Below are positions 19,030 to 30,100 of a stretch of 56,895 bases of DNA, one piece after another. Every line of letters starts with the position of its first letter. The first letter of the stretch is position 1. The position numbers and the translations under genes are program-made. Under the pieces are notes generated by a model that was not told the origin of the DNA, made no database searches, and saw only the letters and a list, made by a program, of their open reading frames with translations. Source of the stretch: an uncultured Alphaproteobacteria bacterium (GTDB taxonomy: Bacteria; Pseudomonadota; Alphaproteobacteria; Rhodobacterales; Rhodobacteraceae); assembly GCA_902573735.1 (NCBI GenBank), contig CACGLH010000009.1:1-56895 (forward strand), read 5' to 3'.

Positions 19030-19773
19030 TTACTTTTTAAGGCGGTTGATTAAACTTTTGATAATTTGCAAGATTACTAATTCTCCCTTTTCAGATGACG
19101 AATTTTTAGCAGATTTAGTATACCAAGTATTATTTTCTGATATACGACTCATCTCAACTGCTTCAGGAGCAAGAGCCATCAATAGTGATGTCTCCCCTTC
19201 ACCTGCATGATCAAAGATATAATTATTTATGATTTCATTATCCATTAAAGGATGTAATTTTATCCAATTAAATGGATCAGTACCTTCTTTATGTTTAGAA
19301 TAATAATCATTCATATCTTTTGAACCCCACCAAGCCTCTCCTAGTGTACTTTCCAAAAATTTAAATATTGACTGCCTTGCACCAATTTTAAATGCTAAAT
19401 CAGTTGGCATACCTGAAGCAAAATTTTCAGTTTGGTGATGTATGACTCCATGAATATTTCTAAATCCTATTCTTAGTAACCCTGTAAACAATTGTTCAGC
19501 CAAAGGAGCAAGTGCAGCAGAGTCAACATGCAACGTACCACTTTGTTCGGGAGCTGCTACAGCATAACTGGCAGCCCCATAACTAAATGGAGGAAGAATA
19601 ACTACTTCCATTTGACTTTCTAACCTGTCTAATATCTTAGTAACAGCTAACGTATCCATTCCCACAGCCATATGTTCCCCATGATATTCCAATACTCCTA
19701 TAGGGAGGACGACAGGTATATTTTTAGCGATAGCTTCTTTAATTTGGTAAGGTAACATAAATTCAAAACGCAC
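19030..19773 (-). CDS. Creatininase-family metal-dependent amidohydrolase
   Basis: A 247-residue protein of the creatininase/ArfB/MftE group. It has Leu-Pro-Ile-Gly-Val-Leu-Glu-Tyr-His-Gly-Glu-His with Asp-Thr further on, and the C-terminal His-Ala-Gly-Glu-Gly-Glu-Thr-Ser motif, which together supply the dinuclear metal ligands. The open frame extends to 19893, but that would prefix a spurious hydrophobic tail. GTG at 19773 has TAAGGGGG just upstream and gives normal family length. Substrate not predictable; an atypical His-His-Gln-Thr replaces the usual Asn-Gly-His-Gly-Gly-Asn core, so specificity may be unusual. Confidence 0.85.
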   Translation of the reverse strand: MRFEFMLPYQIKEAIAKNIPVVLPIGVLEYHGEHMAVGMDTLAVTKILDRLESQMEVVILPPFSYGAASYAVAAPEQSGTLHVDSAALAPLAEQLFTGLLRIGFRNIHGVIHHQTENFASGMPTDLAFKIGARQSIFKFLESTLGEAWWGSKDMNDYYSKHKEGTDPFNWIKLHPLMDNEIINNYIFDHAGEGETSLLMALAPEAVEMSRISENNTWYTKSAKNSSSEKGELVILQIIKSLINRLKK

Positions 19774-19944
19774 ATTTGCCCCCTTAATTAAGATATTGCC
19801 AACAAAAAATATTAAAAACAATATATCAGTTATACTGGAATGTGAAATAAAGCATATAATGACAAAGAAAAGAAAAATATTTTCTTGAGACAAGATTTGA
19901 CGTAGATAGTATTAAAATGTTTAATCATAATTTATTCAATACTG

Positions 19945-20544
19945 TTAACATGCTTTATATCGTTTTCTTATACACTCTCTGGTAAGTTTTAATGTGTCAT
20001 TAATCTGTGAATCTGTCATCTGTTCTATTAATAATTTTCTTAATTGAGCAGCCTCCTCAAATCCATTTTTAGTTGCTAAGTCAAACCACATATAGGCATA
20101 AACTAAATCTTCTTTTACTCCGTTACCTAAATAATATAACCTCCCTAAATTGTACTGAGCCAAAGCATAACCCTTCTCGGAAGAAAGTATGTACCATTTT
20201 AAGGCTTTTAAATAGTCGGGAACAACTCCTAATCCAAAACTATACATAATTCCAAGATTGTATTGGGAAATTTCATTACCTTGTTCAGCAGAAAGAGTAT
20301 ACCATTTAAGAGCAGATTTATAATCCTGGTTAACACCTTTTCCTTTATAAAACATTTCTCCTAAAAAGTGTTGTGCCATAGAATGACCAGTTTTAGCTAA
20401 TAATTTCAATTCTTTAACAGCATAGGTATAATCACCTTTTTCATATGCTTTCATTGCACTTTTAAAATCTCCACTCCAAACCATACAAACACTTCCAAAT
20501 GAGAAGGTAAAAAAGAAAATAAGGGAAAATATATAGTTTTTCAT
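19945..20544 (-). CDS. Sel1-repeat (SLR) protein, exported
   Basis: A 199-residue protein with an N-terminal signal peptide of about 24 residues. Three to four Sel1-like helical repeats follow, each with Ala-x-x-Trp-Tyr and Leu-Gly-x-Met/Leu-Tyr-x-Gly-x-Gly-Val motifs. The C-terminus has the Tyr-Met-Trp-Phe-Asp-Leu-Ala and a final Cys. Probably a periplasmic scaffold. A decayed relative lies at 56286-56673. Confidence 0.88.
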   Translation of the reverse strand: MKNYIFSLIFFFTFSFGSVCMVWSGDFKSAMKAYEKGDYTYAVKELKLLAKTGHSMAQHFLGEMFYKGKGVNQDYKSALKWYTLSAEQGNEISQYNLGIMYSFGLGVVPDYLKALKWYILSSEKGYALAQYNLGRLYYLGNGVKEDLVYAYMWFDLATKNGFEEAAQLRKLLIEQMTDSQINDTLKLTRECIRKRYKAC

Positions 20545-20697
20545 ATTGTGATCTTACAAAAAAAATAAAATAAAAAAAGTTATACTAATTAAGCAATAAT
20601 CAAAAAAATTTACAAAATTTACCTAAAGTCACTATTGATTTTAATTAAAATTTTATGTGGAGTGAATCTATTATATTAATAAAAATCGTTTATAAAT

Positions 20698-21633
20698 ATG
20701 ACTACTTTCTTGATGTGTTCTGAAAGAAACCTAAATCAAAATCTGTCTGATAAAGTTTATATAGTTACTGGAACAACATCAGGTATCGGTTTAGAAACTG
20801 TTAAACAGCTAGCAAGACAGTCTGCTACAATAGTTTGCGGCTGTAGAAATTCAAAATTATCAGAAAAATTAAATGAATCAATTTTAAAAGATTACCCAAA
20901 TTCAAAAATTACAACTATTCCTTTAAATTTGGCATCCTTTAAATCAGTAAAGGGTTTCATTAACAAATTTCTAAATGATTTCAATAGACTAGATGGTCTT
21001 GTTAACAATGCTGCAGTTATGAATACTTCTAAAAGTTATACTGAGGATGGTTTTGAACTTCAATTTGGTACAAATTTTTTAGGACATTTTTTATTAACAG
21101 AATCATTACTACCCTTATTAAAAAAAAGTAAGGAGGCTAGAATAATTCATACTTCAAGTGTGTTTCATGAAAAAGGATTGATAAATCTTGATGACTTAAA
21201 TTTCAAATCAAGAAAATACTCAAGTTGGGATGCTTATTATCAATCTAAATTGGCACAAGTACTCTATTCTAGATATCAAGCAAAACTAGTTAAAAATTAC
21301 AATATTACATCTGTGAGTATTCATCCAGGATGGGTACAAACACCTTTAATTAAACATACATTACCTACTTTTTTTCAAAATTACTTGTTTTATCCTGTAT
21401 TAAAAATAAGTGGTATGGTTGATACTTGGCATGGTTGTCAAACTACGATGCATTGTCTTTTAGATAAAACAATTGTAAAAAATTCAGGACAATTTTATAG
21501 CCAGGTTGGTATATATAAAAATAAGGAGGATAAAGCTGGCGGTTGGCCAATGAAAAGCCCAAATCCTCAAGTATATGATGATAACTTGTGTAAAAGTTTA
21601 TACGACATTTCAAACAATTTAGTAGGACTTTAA
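20698..21633 (+). CDS. Short-chain dehydrogenase (retinol dehydrogenase / POR-like branch)
   Basis: A 311-residue classical-SDR-fold oxidoreductase. The cofactor motif Thr-Gly-Thr-Thr-Ser-Gly-Ile-Gly is near residue 25, Asn-Asn-Ala-Ala-Val follows, with the catalytic Ser in His-Thr-Ser-Ser and Tyr-x-x-x-Lys in Tyr-Tyr-Gln-Ser-Lys. The C-terminal extension and His-Pro-Gly-Trp-Val-x-Thr resemble retinol dehydrogenase and protochlorophyllide reductase-like SDRs. No photosynthesis genes are nearby, so a chlorophyll role is unlikely. Confidence 0.9.
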   Translation: MTTFLMCSERNLNQNLSDKVYIVTGTTSGIGLETVKQLARQSATIVCGCRNSKLSEKLNESILKDYPNSKITTIPLNLASFKSVKGFINKFLNDFNRLDGLVNNAAVMNTSKSYTEDGFELQFGTNFLGHFLLTESLLPLLKKSKEARIIHTSSVFHEKGLINLDDLNFKSRKYSSWDAYYQSKLAQVLYSRYQAKLVKNYNITSVSIHPGWVQTPLIKHTLPTFFQNYLFYPVLKISGMVDTWHGCQTTMHCLLDKTIVKNSGQFYSQVGIYKNKEDKAGGWPMKSPNPQVYDDNLCKSLYDISNNLVGL

Positions 21634-21769
21634 AGCAATAGTTTGAAATTTTTAACTGATCTATATTTTAATTATAAAATGAATAAAAATTAATAAGTTA
21701 AAATTTATAAATAATGTGTAAATATTAGATTTTAAAGCAAGTTTAAGCTAAGTATTTTTATTAAAAAAC

Positions 21770-22297
21770 TTAATTCCAAAAACCTTGTTCTCTAACACAT
21801 TTTTCTAATTCTGTTAAAGACGCAGCCGACCCTTTTAAAGAGAACTTACTAATTATCTTATTATTATCATTTAAATGAAAAAGCTCTTGCCCTTTACGAA
21901 TTTCTTTTATTAGTACACGCAATGCTTTTTCAGATTCATTAGTTAGATCTACTATTAACCAACCAGAGTCATAATAAGGACTTTCTGAATACCAACTTGC
22001 AAGATCATCAACTGCATAATGAAATTTTTTTAAGTTTTTATTTACATTTGAGTTATCATAAAAAATAGCAAATTCATCAACATCAGCATTAACATAAATT
22101 TGAAATTCTTTATTACCTAATCCATTTCTTGCAATACATGCTGTGCTCCTGTCATCATATCTTAAAAGAGCAACTTCCCAATCTCCTTTTTTAAAAAGTA
22201 ATTTTTCATCAAATACCTCAGCTGAAAAAGAGGAACAGGTAAAAAAAAGATAAATAAATAATGTACAGGATTTAAGTAAATTCATTAATAACCTCAA
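21770..22297 (-). CDS. Secreted alphaproteobacterial protein of unknown function
   Basis: A 175-residue protein with a signal peptide ending near Ser-Phe-Ser-Ala-Glu. It has a Thr-Ala-Cys-Ile-Ala-Arg segment and a C-terminal Phe-Ser-Leu-Lys-Gly-Ser-Ala-Ala-Ser-Leu-Thr-Glu-Leu-Glu-Lys-Cys motif, a pattern seen in many small periplasmic proteins of marine alphaproteobacteria. The two cysteines may form a disulfide. No further function. Confidence 0.72.
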   Translation of the reverse strand: MRLLMNLLKSCTLFIYLFFTCSSFSAEVFDEKLLFKKGDWEVALLRYDDRSTACIARNGLGNKEFQIYVNADVDEFAIFYDNSNVNKNLKKFHYAVDDLASWYSESPYYDSGWLIVDLTNESEKALRVLIKEIRKGQELFHLNDNNKIISKFSLKGSAASLTELEKCVREQGFWN

Positions 22298-22506
22298 TAA
22301 AATTAATAATAACTAATATAAATAACTTAGATATAAAAGCAAAAGTTTTTTTAAAATATTGAGACATCTTTATAAGATAAATTGTAACAAATAAATAGTT
22401 TATATTTGATAAGTAATTATCTCTATATTGTTATATTTATATAAAAACTTCATGATTACAATATAATTCAATTGACAATTTAAATTTTAAAAAAAAACTG
22501 TAATCT

Positions 22507-22908
22507 TTACTTTGTTAAAGAATAATCATGGTCCGAAACTTGTTCTAACCAATCAGCTACTTTTCCGTCTATTGCTTCCTGAATTGCAATATGTTCCATT
22601 TGGCAGTGCTCTGATGCTCCATGCCAATGTTCTTCATTAGGAGGTATCCAAACAGTATCACCTACTTTTATTAATTTAGGTGGTCCTTTTCTATTACCAA
22701 CAAGGCCGATGCCTTTTAAAACATAAAGAGTTTGACCTAATGGATGAGTATGCCATGCAGTTCTAGCTTTGGGCTCAAATAATACTTTAATAGCTCTTAC
22801 CCTTGCTGGTTCTGGAGATTCAATGATAGGATCTTGAAATACATCACCATAAAAATATTCTAAGGATCCTTTTTTTTGAGGTCGACTTCCTAATTTAAAA
22901 ATGTCCAT
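22507..22908 (-). CDS. Small manganese-type cupin (mandelonitrile lyase-like)
   Basis: A 133-residue single-domain cupin. The metal motif Trp-His-Thr-His-Pro-x-Gly-Gln supplies two histidines and glutamine, and Trp-His in Glu-Glu-His-Trp-His-Gly completes the site. The same layout occurs in bacterial cupin hydroxynitrile lyases and in uncharacterised carboxymuconolactone-decarboxylase-associated cupins. The GNAT gene ends one base upstream of its start codon, so the two form an operon. Confidence 0.85.
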   Translation of the reverse strand: MDIFKLGSRPQKKGSLEYFYGDVFQDPIIESPEPARVRAIKVLFEPKARTAWHTHPLGQTLYVLKGIGLVGNRKGPPKLIKVGDTVWIPPNEEHWHGASEHCQMEHIAIQEAIDGKVADWLEQVSDHDYSLTK

Positions 22909-22909
22909 T

Positions 22910-23443
22910 TTATTGTCCTTTAATATTAAAGATTGATCTTTTCATATATACCCAATTAAATCTGAGTTCATGTGGAATACTGACTTCGGGATATTCATTG
23001 ATGAGTTCAAATCCATTTTTAAGATACAATTTATGAGCTGGTTTTAAAGGAGGTGGACTTTCTAGATATATTTCTGTAGCACCAAAATGAAAAGATTTCT
23101 CAATAGCATTTTCGATTAAAAGCTGTCCTTTTTTTTGTCTTTGATATCTAGGTTCAATGTACATTCGTTTTAATTCTGAGGCATTACTTCTTATCATTTT
23201 TATAGAAGCAGTTCCCACAACTTTTTGATCAAAAATTACTAAAAATATCTCACCCTTAGGTGCTTTGAATTGATCTAAGTTATTAAAAGTTTTGGCCAAC
23301 TCTTTTTCAATATCAACAGAGAATTTCCAAGGTTCTTCTATTAAAAATCTTGCAGTATATTCTAAGTATTCTCTTAACAAATTTTTTAATGTTACTTTAT
23401 AATCATCTTTATATGATATAATTTTAACATTTGTATTGTTCAC
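22910..23443 (-). CDS. GNAT-family N-acetyltransferase
   Basis: A 177-residue protein with the GNAT acetyl-CoA motif as Arg-Tyr-Gln-Arg-Gln-Lys-Lys-Gly-Gln, preceded by Glu-Leu-Lys-Arg-Met-Tyr-Ile and followed by the typical Leu-Tyr-Leu-Lys-Asn-Gly-Phe strand. Acceptor unknown. It is directly upstream of and translationally coupled with the cupin gene. Confidence 0.88.
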   Translation of the reverse strand: MNNTNVKIISYKDDYKVTLKNLLREYLEYTARFLIEEPWKFSVDIEKELAKTFNNLDQFKAPKGEIFLVIFDQKVVGTASIKMIRSNASELKRMYIEPRYQRQKKGQLLIENAIEKSFHFGATEIYLESPPPLKPAHKLYLKNGFELINEYPEVSIPHELRFNWVYMKRSIFNIKGQ

Positions 23444-23618
23444 TGTTTAATATCTCTTATGATCAAAGATTAATATATATATAAAAAATTTAGGCAAATA
23501 TAATACTAGGCAGGTAAAAAAATAAAGAGCTTTTAATAATTTTAAAATCAATTTATGTAAATATTTTATTCTCATAAAAAATAGGTAAAAATACCTTAGA
23601 GTATTATTTGAGATCAAA

Positions 23619-24034
23619 CTATTTTTTATTTGCATCTAAAAGTTGATAGATGGTATTTTTAAGTTCAATGACCTGTTGTTCTAAATTTTCTAGTCTTGAA
23701 TGTTCACTAACATGATTTTCTGAACCTTCTAAATTATTAGAAACTTTATTTTTTTATGTGTAGCAAAAGCTTCATCACCCTCATAAAAAAATGTTTCAGC
23801 TATATCATTGCTATATCCCTTTAACCATTCCATTCTCTTTTCTAAAACTTGTTTAGCCGAATTTTCATCCTGATAAATAGCAGTATTAATGATCGAAGTT
23901 GATCCAGTGCGAATTGTCGATGCACTTATTACATTTGGAAAAAGTTCCCAAAAATCTTTTGAATAATCTTCTATAAATTGATCTAAGGCTTCTACAGTTT
24001 TATACTCGCCCATCGAAATTCTAGCTACTTGCAT
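23619..24034 (-). pseudogene. Small orphan protein, family E, with out-of-frame coiled-coil tail
   Basis: The first 95 codons (24034-23750) form a ferredoxin-fold-sized protein with repeated Tyr-x-Asp-Glu-type turns. The frame as given ends at 23729 after a few odd residues. If one base is added to the 7-T run at 23749-23755, the frame continues for about 40 more residues as a clear coiled coil (Leu-Glu-Gln-Gln-Val-Ile-Glu-Leu-Lys pattern) to a TAG at 23619. Either the gene is frameshifted, or the assembly has a homopolymer error, or the 101-residue form is genuine and the tail is lost. The start has no strong Shine-Dalgarno. Confidence 0.55.
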
Positions 24035-24128
24035 TTTTCACTCCTTTGATACGCAAAATAATAAGTATATTAAACTGTATCTTTTTTTTAATAATGACTT
24101 TTTTTATCAAAATTAATAATTATTCTCA

Positions 24129-27100
24129 CTATACTTCTACATTTATAAATTCATAGAGAATGTCTGTTAAATTTAAAGATGTGGTACCGTTTAAAGTCAT
24201 AGTTATAGATCCCCAGGTAACAGTATCCCCAGAAGTAGTTAGAGAATTTGGATCCCCATCTTGTAAATAGAACCTTAGTTTATCCCCTTCTGAAAGATTG
24301 TAATCATTGATAATGTCATTTCCAGATAAATTTTCAAATTCAAAAATATCTGTACCTAACCCACCAGTTAGTGTATCTACGCCTGATCCTCCAAATAATA
24401 CATCATCACCATCACCACCATTTAGGGTATCATCCCCAGCTGAAGCCCAAATAACATCTGAACCGGATTCTCCATTGATCAGCATAGCTGTGGAAATCGA
24501 CGTATTTGGGGACGTTAGGTCTACAATATCGTCTCCAGCTCCTCCGTTGATAGTTTCTATGGATATCAAACGGTCTGTATTTTTTTTACCATAAGCATCA
24601 TCACTAACTGAGAGAGTATTATTGAAATCACCAAAAGCATCATGAAGGAAAAAGGCATCAGATCCTGTGGTTAAATTTAAAGTATCTGAACCTGTATTAC
24701 CGTTTATTACATCATGAAATTTATTCTTTCCATTGAGGTTAATTTTACTAAAAATGACTTTAGAAGAATTAATATTCCATGCTTCGTTTTTTGAGGACCA
24801 TATACTATCTGCATAAAGATTGATAATATCATCATTCCCTCCTGCATAGGTTACATCAGCACCTGATCCTAAATTAATAGTATCGTTGCCAGTACCACTA
24901 GTTATCTGATCATCTCCAGAACCTAAAAAGAGGTTATCATTCTTACTTCCTGTAGTAATAACATCATTAGCCTCTGTTCCAAAAGTTGTTCCAGAATTGT
25001 CTGAACTATCAATCTTTATAACCCAATCAACAGTTTGAGTCATAGAGGATTTATCTAATCTTACTAGATTATTATCATCTTTAGCTATTGCCGTTATTTT
25101 ATACGTACCATCTGATAATCCAGCTGCAGAAATATCAAACTTAGAACTTGTTTCATCTTGTGAAGTTCCATCAATCTTCCACTCAAAAGTTAGTAAATTT
25201 TCATCAACTGCGTCTAAAATAAGAACTGAAGGATTAATAATTTCATCTTTAACAATTGTATTCCCAGAATTAAAAAAAGAGCTTGCAAGTGTTGAGACAG
25301 TGACTACAGAGTCTCCTCTCAAATTATCTAGTATATTTAATTGACCCAACATTCCTGAATGAGATGAACATTGATACCATAAAGTGTCAGGCGCATCTGT
25401 AGGAACAGTAAAAACTAAACTATCTCCATCATTAGAGCTTCCACTAGATCCGTTTCGTACAACTCCAGACGTATATTGATCACTTGTTCCACTAGTTGAT
25501 GATGTTGATTTTAGATAAAAAGGATGACCACTACCTGACATCTCAAATGTGTAGGTGCTCCCTCTGTATAGGGTAAGAGTTGGATCGAGTTGTCCGTCTA
25601 TTGAATAGTTTGCATTAGTAGAAGCACTTTTATTAACTACAAAGGTTTGATTAGGCTCAGGTGGTTGCATTCCACCCCTGACATTAATCTTAATATCCCC
25701 TAATTCAGAGATTGCAGTTGAGTTTCCAGAGGAATCTTTAATAGAAGTACCATCAAAATAATATTCATCTTTAAGTTTTAATTTATTACCATTCTTGAGA
25801 TACTTATGAACATCGCCATTAGCGTCAATAATATACTTACTTCCCCCTCCAATAATTTCACTAATTAAATTTCCTGAAGAATCTTCTAGACGAAATATAT
25901 CTTTATCACCTAGTCCCCATCCCGAATGTGTTCCAGTTGATATTGTATTTGGATCTTGGACAACTCCTTCTCTATTGATCCATTTAAGCTTTAAGTCAGA
26001 TCCATAGTTATTTATAAAAGTAGCGGATACATTAGAAGCACCCCAGGGAGATGCTGTCAAACCAGTAGAATGTCCCACTGAAAAAGTCTCACTAAATTCT
26101 TCAGACAGTTCAAAGAATGTATGGTTATTGTAACCCATATAAGCATGCGTAAAATCATTCCAATTCGCACTCACTGTGCCAATGGTGGCTCCGTAGACAT
26201 TCTGATAAACCTTTTCTGGAGATACCGTTACCGATTCATCTAAATCTGAAATACTGATGCTTATAGAATTTTCTATAATAGAAGAACCGTCATCAGGGGT
26301 AAACTTTATAGAAAGATTATTATCCCCCCAACCCCAATACCAGTACCAACCAACAGTATCTGAAATTAAGGAATATTTTTCATAATCAAACATATAGCTT
26401 TCTTTGATATAAAGTTCATTACCCTTTATTTCGAAATAGTTCTTCCAATCTGAGGAAGTAGCTTCTAATGAATATGTCCCTGATAAGTTCCCACAAGAAA
26501 GAGTCCCTATTTTCATCCCAGATTGGCCTTCTTTTACTGATGAAACACTCAGCTTAATAGTATTAGAGCTTGAACTATTAGAAAAATTTGTCATAAGATC
26601 CGAGGCAGTGATGGAGGTATTACCATTACCACTGGCAGAAGAAGCACTCGTAAGGGTTCCAAGTGTAATATCATCAATATTGCTCAATTGAATTGTTTGA
26701 TTATTTGAGTCTTTGATAACACTCCCGTCAAAGTAATAATTAGATTTAAATTTAAGAGTGTTACCTACAACCTCAAAATAATCATGAGAATTAGAGTATC
26801 CTAAATTGATTTCATTAAGATGGATTGAATTAGTAGATAGATTTGCTACATTTGCTCCTGAGATATTAGATAAAGGAGAATAACTAAGAGTAATGGACTC
26901 ATTTAAATCATCAACTGTGAAAGTGAAAGTTTCACTTAGTTGATACTCTTTCCAAGTAGGATCAAAATTTACTGTTATTGTATTATCCCAATCTGAAGAT
27001 ATCCAAGTATTATTAGTACTTGTAAATACCTTGTTAGATTCCTTATCAATAAAATAACCATCAACTAATCTAAGTTGATCATTAGAAATAGTAAGATAAT

Positions 27101-30100
27101 CTACTGGATTGGCTAAGGAAAAGGTTCCTTCAATATCTCCAACAGATAGATCACCAAGTAATGCCCCTGAAATACCTTCTAAAACCGTTGCATCACTAAT
27201 TTGAATTTTTTTTGAATAATCCTTTGCACTATAGTCATCTAAAGGGGTTACATAATTATAAAAACCTAAAACCATTGCCTCTTTTCCAATGGCATCAAAT
27301 TGATTTATATTTTGAACATCTCCTGCTGATCCCATAAGGGAACCAGGTGTTGGAGTGTATACTCCTTTATCATGATAATACCCTCCTTCAAATGCTCCAA
27401 TTGCACCTAAAACACCATCATTATATCCCCACCATCTTTCCCACTTATGACCACTCGGTCCACTTGAATTCAAACTAAGATCTGGTGCGTTAGGTTCACT
27501 ACCTACATATGTCTCACCATCCCCAATTCCATTAGCCACGGCAAGTTCTTTCCAAACATATTGATCTCCCAGTCCTCCAATCGAATGCCCAAACTCGTGA
27601 GCAAAAGTAGCACCCATACCAGGTTGACCACTTTGAGTAACAGTTGGTTTACCTGTATACCAACTTGCTGTCCCACCCCCTAATTCAGTATTTACTAATA
27701 TGACAACTTGATCTGCACTTATGCCTGTACCATTCAAACCATCCGAAAGTGCAGCTTTTATAGCAACAGCATCGTCAGTTGGATCATCATAAACACCAAC
27801 TTCTTTTCTTGAAATATTTAAAGCCGTATCAACGGTAATACCTTCACTAGGAATATCAACACCACTTTCATTAGAAACAACTTTTATGACATGGAAATTG
27901 AAATAATTCTTATAGGTCTTAAATGGTTCTAATATCGTATTAGCGAATAATTCTGATGTTAGATTATATAAATGTTGTGGTTGAGTGTAGTTAAGCTCAT
28001 TAGAAATATAGCCATCACCAAGAATAACGACGTCAATTCTGTTATCTTTGTTTCCATCTCCTAAAATAGTAGAAAAAGTATTTGAAATGGATTCTAAACT
28101 ATTTTCTTGATTAAGATACTCAGTTTTTAATGTTGAAGGAGAAATATCTTGACTAATCGAGGCCACATTACTTGTTGTAGCATCGGAAGTTACGAGGGAA
28201 CCACTAGGTGTAAGAGTTAAGTTATTAAGGTTATTTATGTCATATTCATTCCCACTTTTATCTTTTAATTTTGTTCCATTGAACTTGTAATCACTTTTGA
28301 GTTTAAGTTGTCCATTGGTATATTCAAAAAAAGTATCTGATGAAAGAGTTACCTGGTTAAAGTAATTAGTTGCATTAGGTGTAACACTCGCAATGGCTTC
28401 ACCATGGTGATTGCTAAAAAAGGCTTTGGGTTCAATACTAAGCGTTTCATTCAGATCAAATATTGTCGTTGTGAAAGTCTCTTGAGAAGTTGTGGGTGAA
28501 GTTTCTAGTGTGGTAACACCTCCATTAATACCTAGTTTAACATGGGCTAACTGTTTAATATCATGAGATACACCTGAGTTATCTTTTAATACAGACCCAT
28601 CAAAGCTATACGCATCTTTGAGCTTAAGTTTGTTACCAACAATTTCAAAATAATCATGGGTATTTTGATAGCCTAAAATAATATCACTGAGCTGAACCGA
28701 GTTGGTCGATAGTAAAGCAACTGTTCCCCCAAATTCATTAAGGGCCAAAGAAACAGGTGATATTGTGATTGTTTCATCAAGATTAACAATACTTGTGGTA
28801 ATAGTCCCTGTTGTCACAGTACCATTATCTTCAGTTAAGGTAATCCCAATACTATTATTCCATGCAATGGGACTTGAAGGATCCCAGGATCCAGAACTGC
28901 CATCAAATACTTTTCCACTCTCGTAATCTAAGACAAACCCATCATTTAATTTCAAGTTGTTACCACTTATGGTGAGATAACTTTCTGAATTGGTAAGTGA
29001 AAATGTTCCTGTTTTGCCCAAAGCTGATAGGGTTCCAACTTTTACTCCAGGAGACGCTTCCAGTATCCCAGTATTACTTATTTTTATTGTAGGCTCATTA
29101 CTCGCAACATCGATATTCCCAGAATTAAAAAAAGAGCTTGCAAGTGTTGAGACAGTGACTACAGAGTCTCCTCTCAAATTATCTAGTATATTTAATTGAC
29201 CCAACATTCCTGAATGAGATGAACATTGATACCATAAAGTGTCAGGCGCATCTGTAGGAACAGTAAAAACTAAACTATCTCCATCATTAGAGCTTCCACT
29301 AGATCCGTTTCGTACAACTCCAGACGTATATTGATCACTTGTTCCACTAGTTGATGATGTTGATTTTAGATAAAAAGGATGACCACTACCTGACATCTCA
29401 AATGTGTAGGTGCTCCCTCTGTATAGGGTAAGAGTTGGATCGAGTTGTCCGTCTATTGAATAGTTTGCATTAGTAGAAGCACTTTTATTAACTACAAAGG
29501 TTTGATTAGGCTCAGGTGGTTGCATTCCACCCCTGACATTAATCTTAATATCCCCTAATTCAGAGATTGCAGTTGAGTTTCCAGAGGAATCTTTAATAGA
29601 AGTACCATCAAAATAATATTCATCTTTAAGTTTTAATTTATTACCATTCTTGAGATACTTATGAACATCGCCATTAGCGTCAATAATATACTTACTTCCC
29701 CCTCCAATAATTTCACTAATTAAATTTCCTGAAGAATCTTCTAGACGAAATATATCTTTATCACCTAGTCCCCATCCCGAATGTGTTCCAGTTGATATTG
29801 TATTTGGATCTTGGACAACTCCTTCTCTATTGATCCATTTAAGCTTTAAGTCAGATCCATAGTTATTTATAAAAGTAGCGGATACATTAGAAGCACCCCA
29901 GGGAGATGCTGTCAAACCAGTAGAATGTCCCACTGAAAAAGTCTCACTAAATTCTTCAGACAGTTCAAAGAATGTATGGTTATTGTAACCCATATAAGCA
30001 TGCGTAAAATCATTCCAATTCGCACTCACTGTGCCAATGGTGGCTCCGTAGACATTCTGATAAACCTTTTCTGGAGATACCGTTACCGATTCATCTAAAT

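Noticed and set aside
20698-21633. Protochlorophyllide reductase
   Set aside because: Only general SDR similarity of that branch; no photosynthesis genes around.
23447-23635. 62-codon minus-strand hydrophobic ORF
   Set aside because: Very AT-rich, no ribosome-binding site, overlaps the end of the family E coiled-coil tail.
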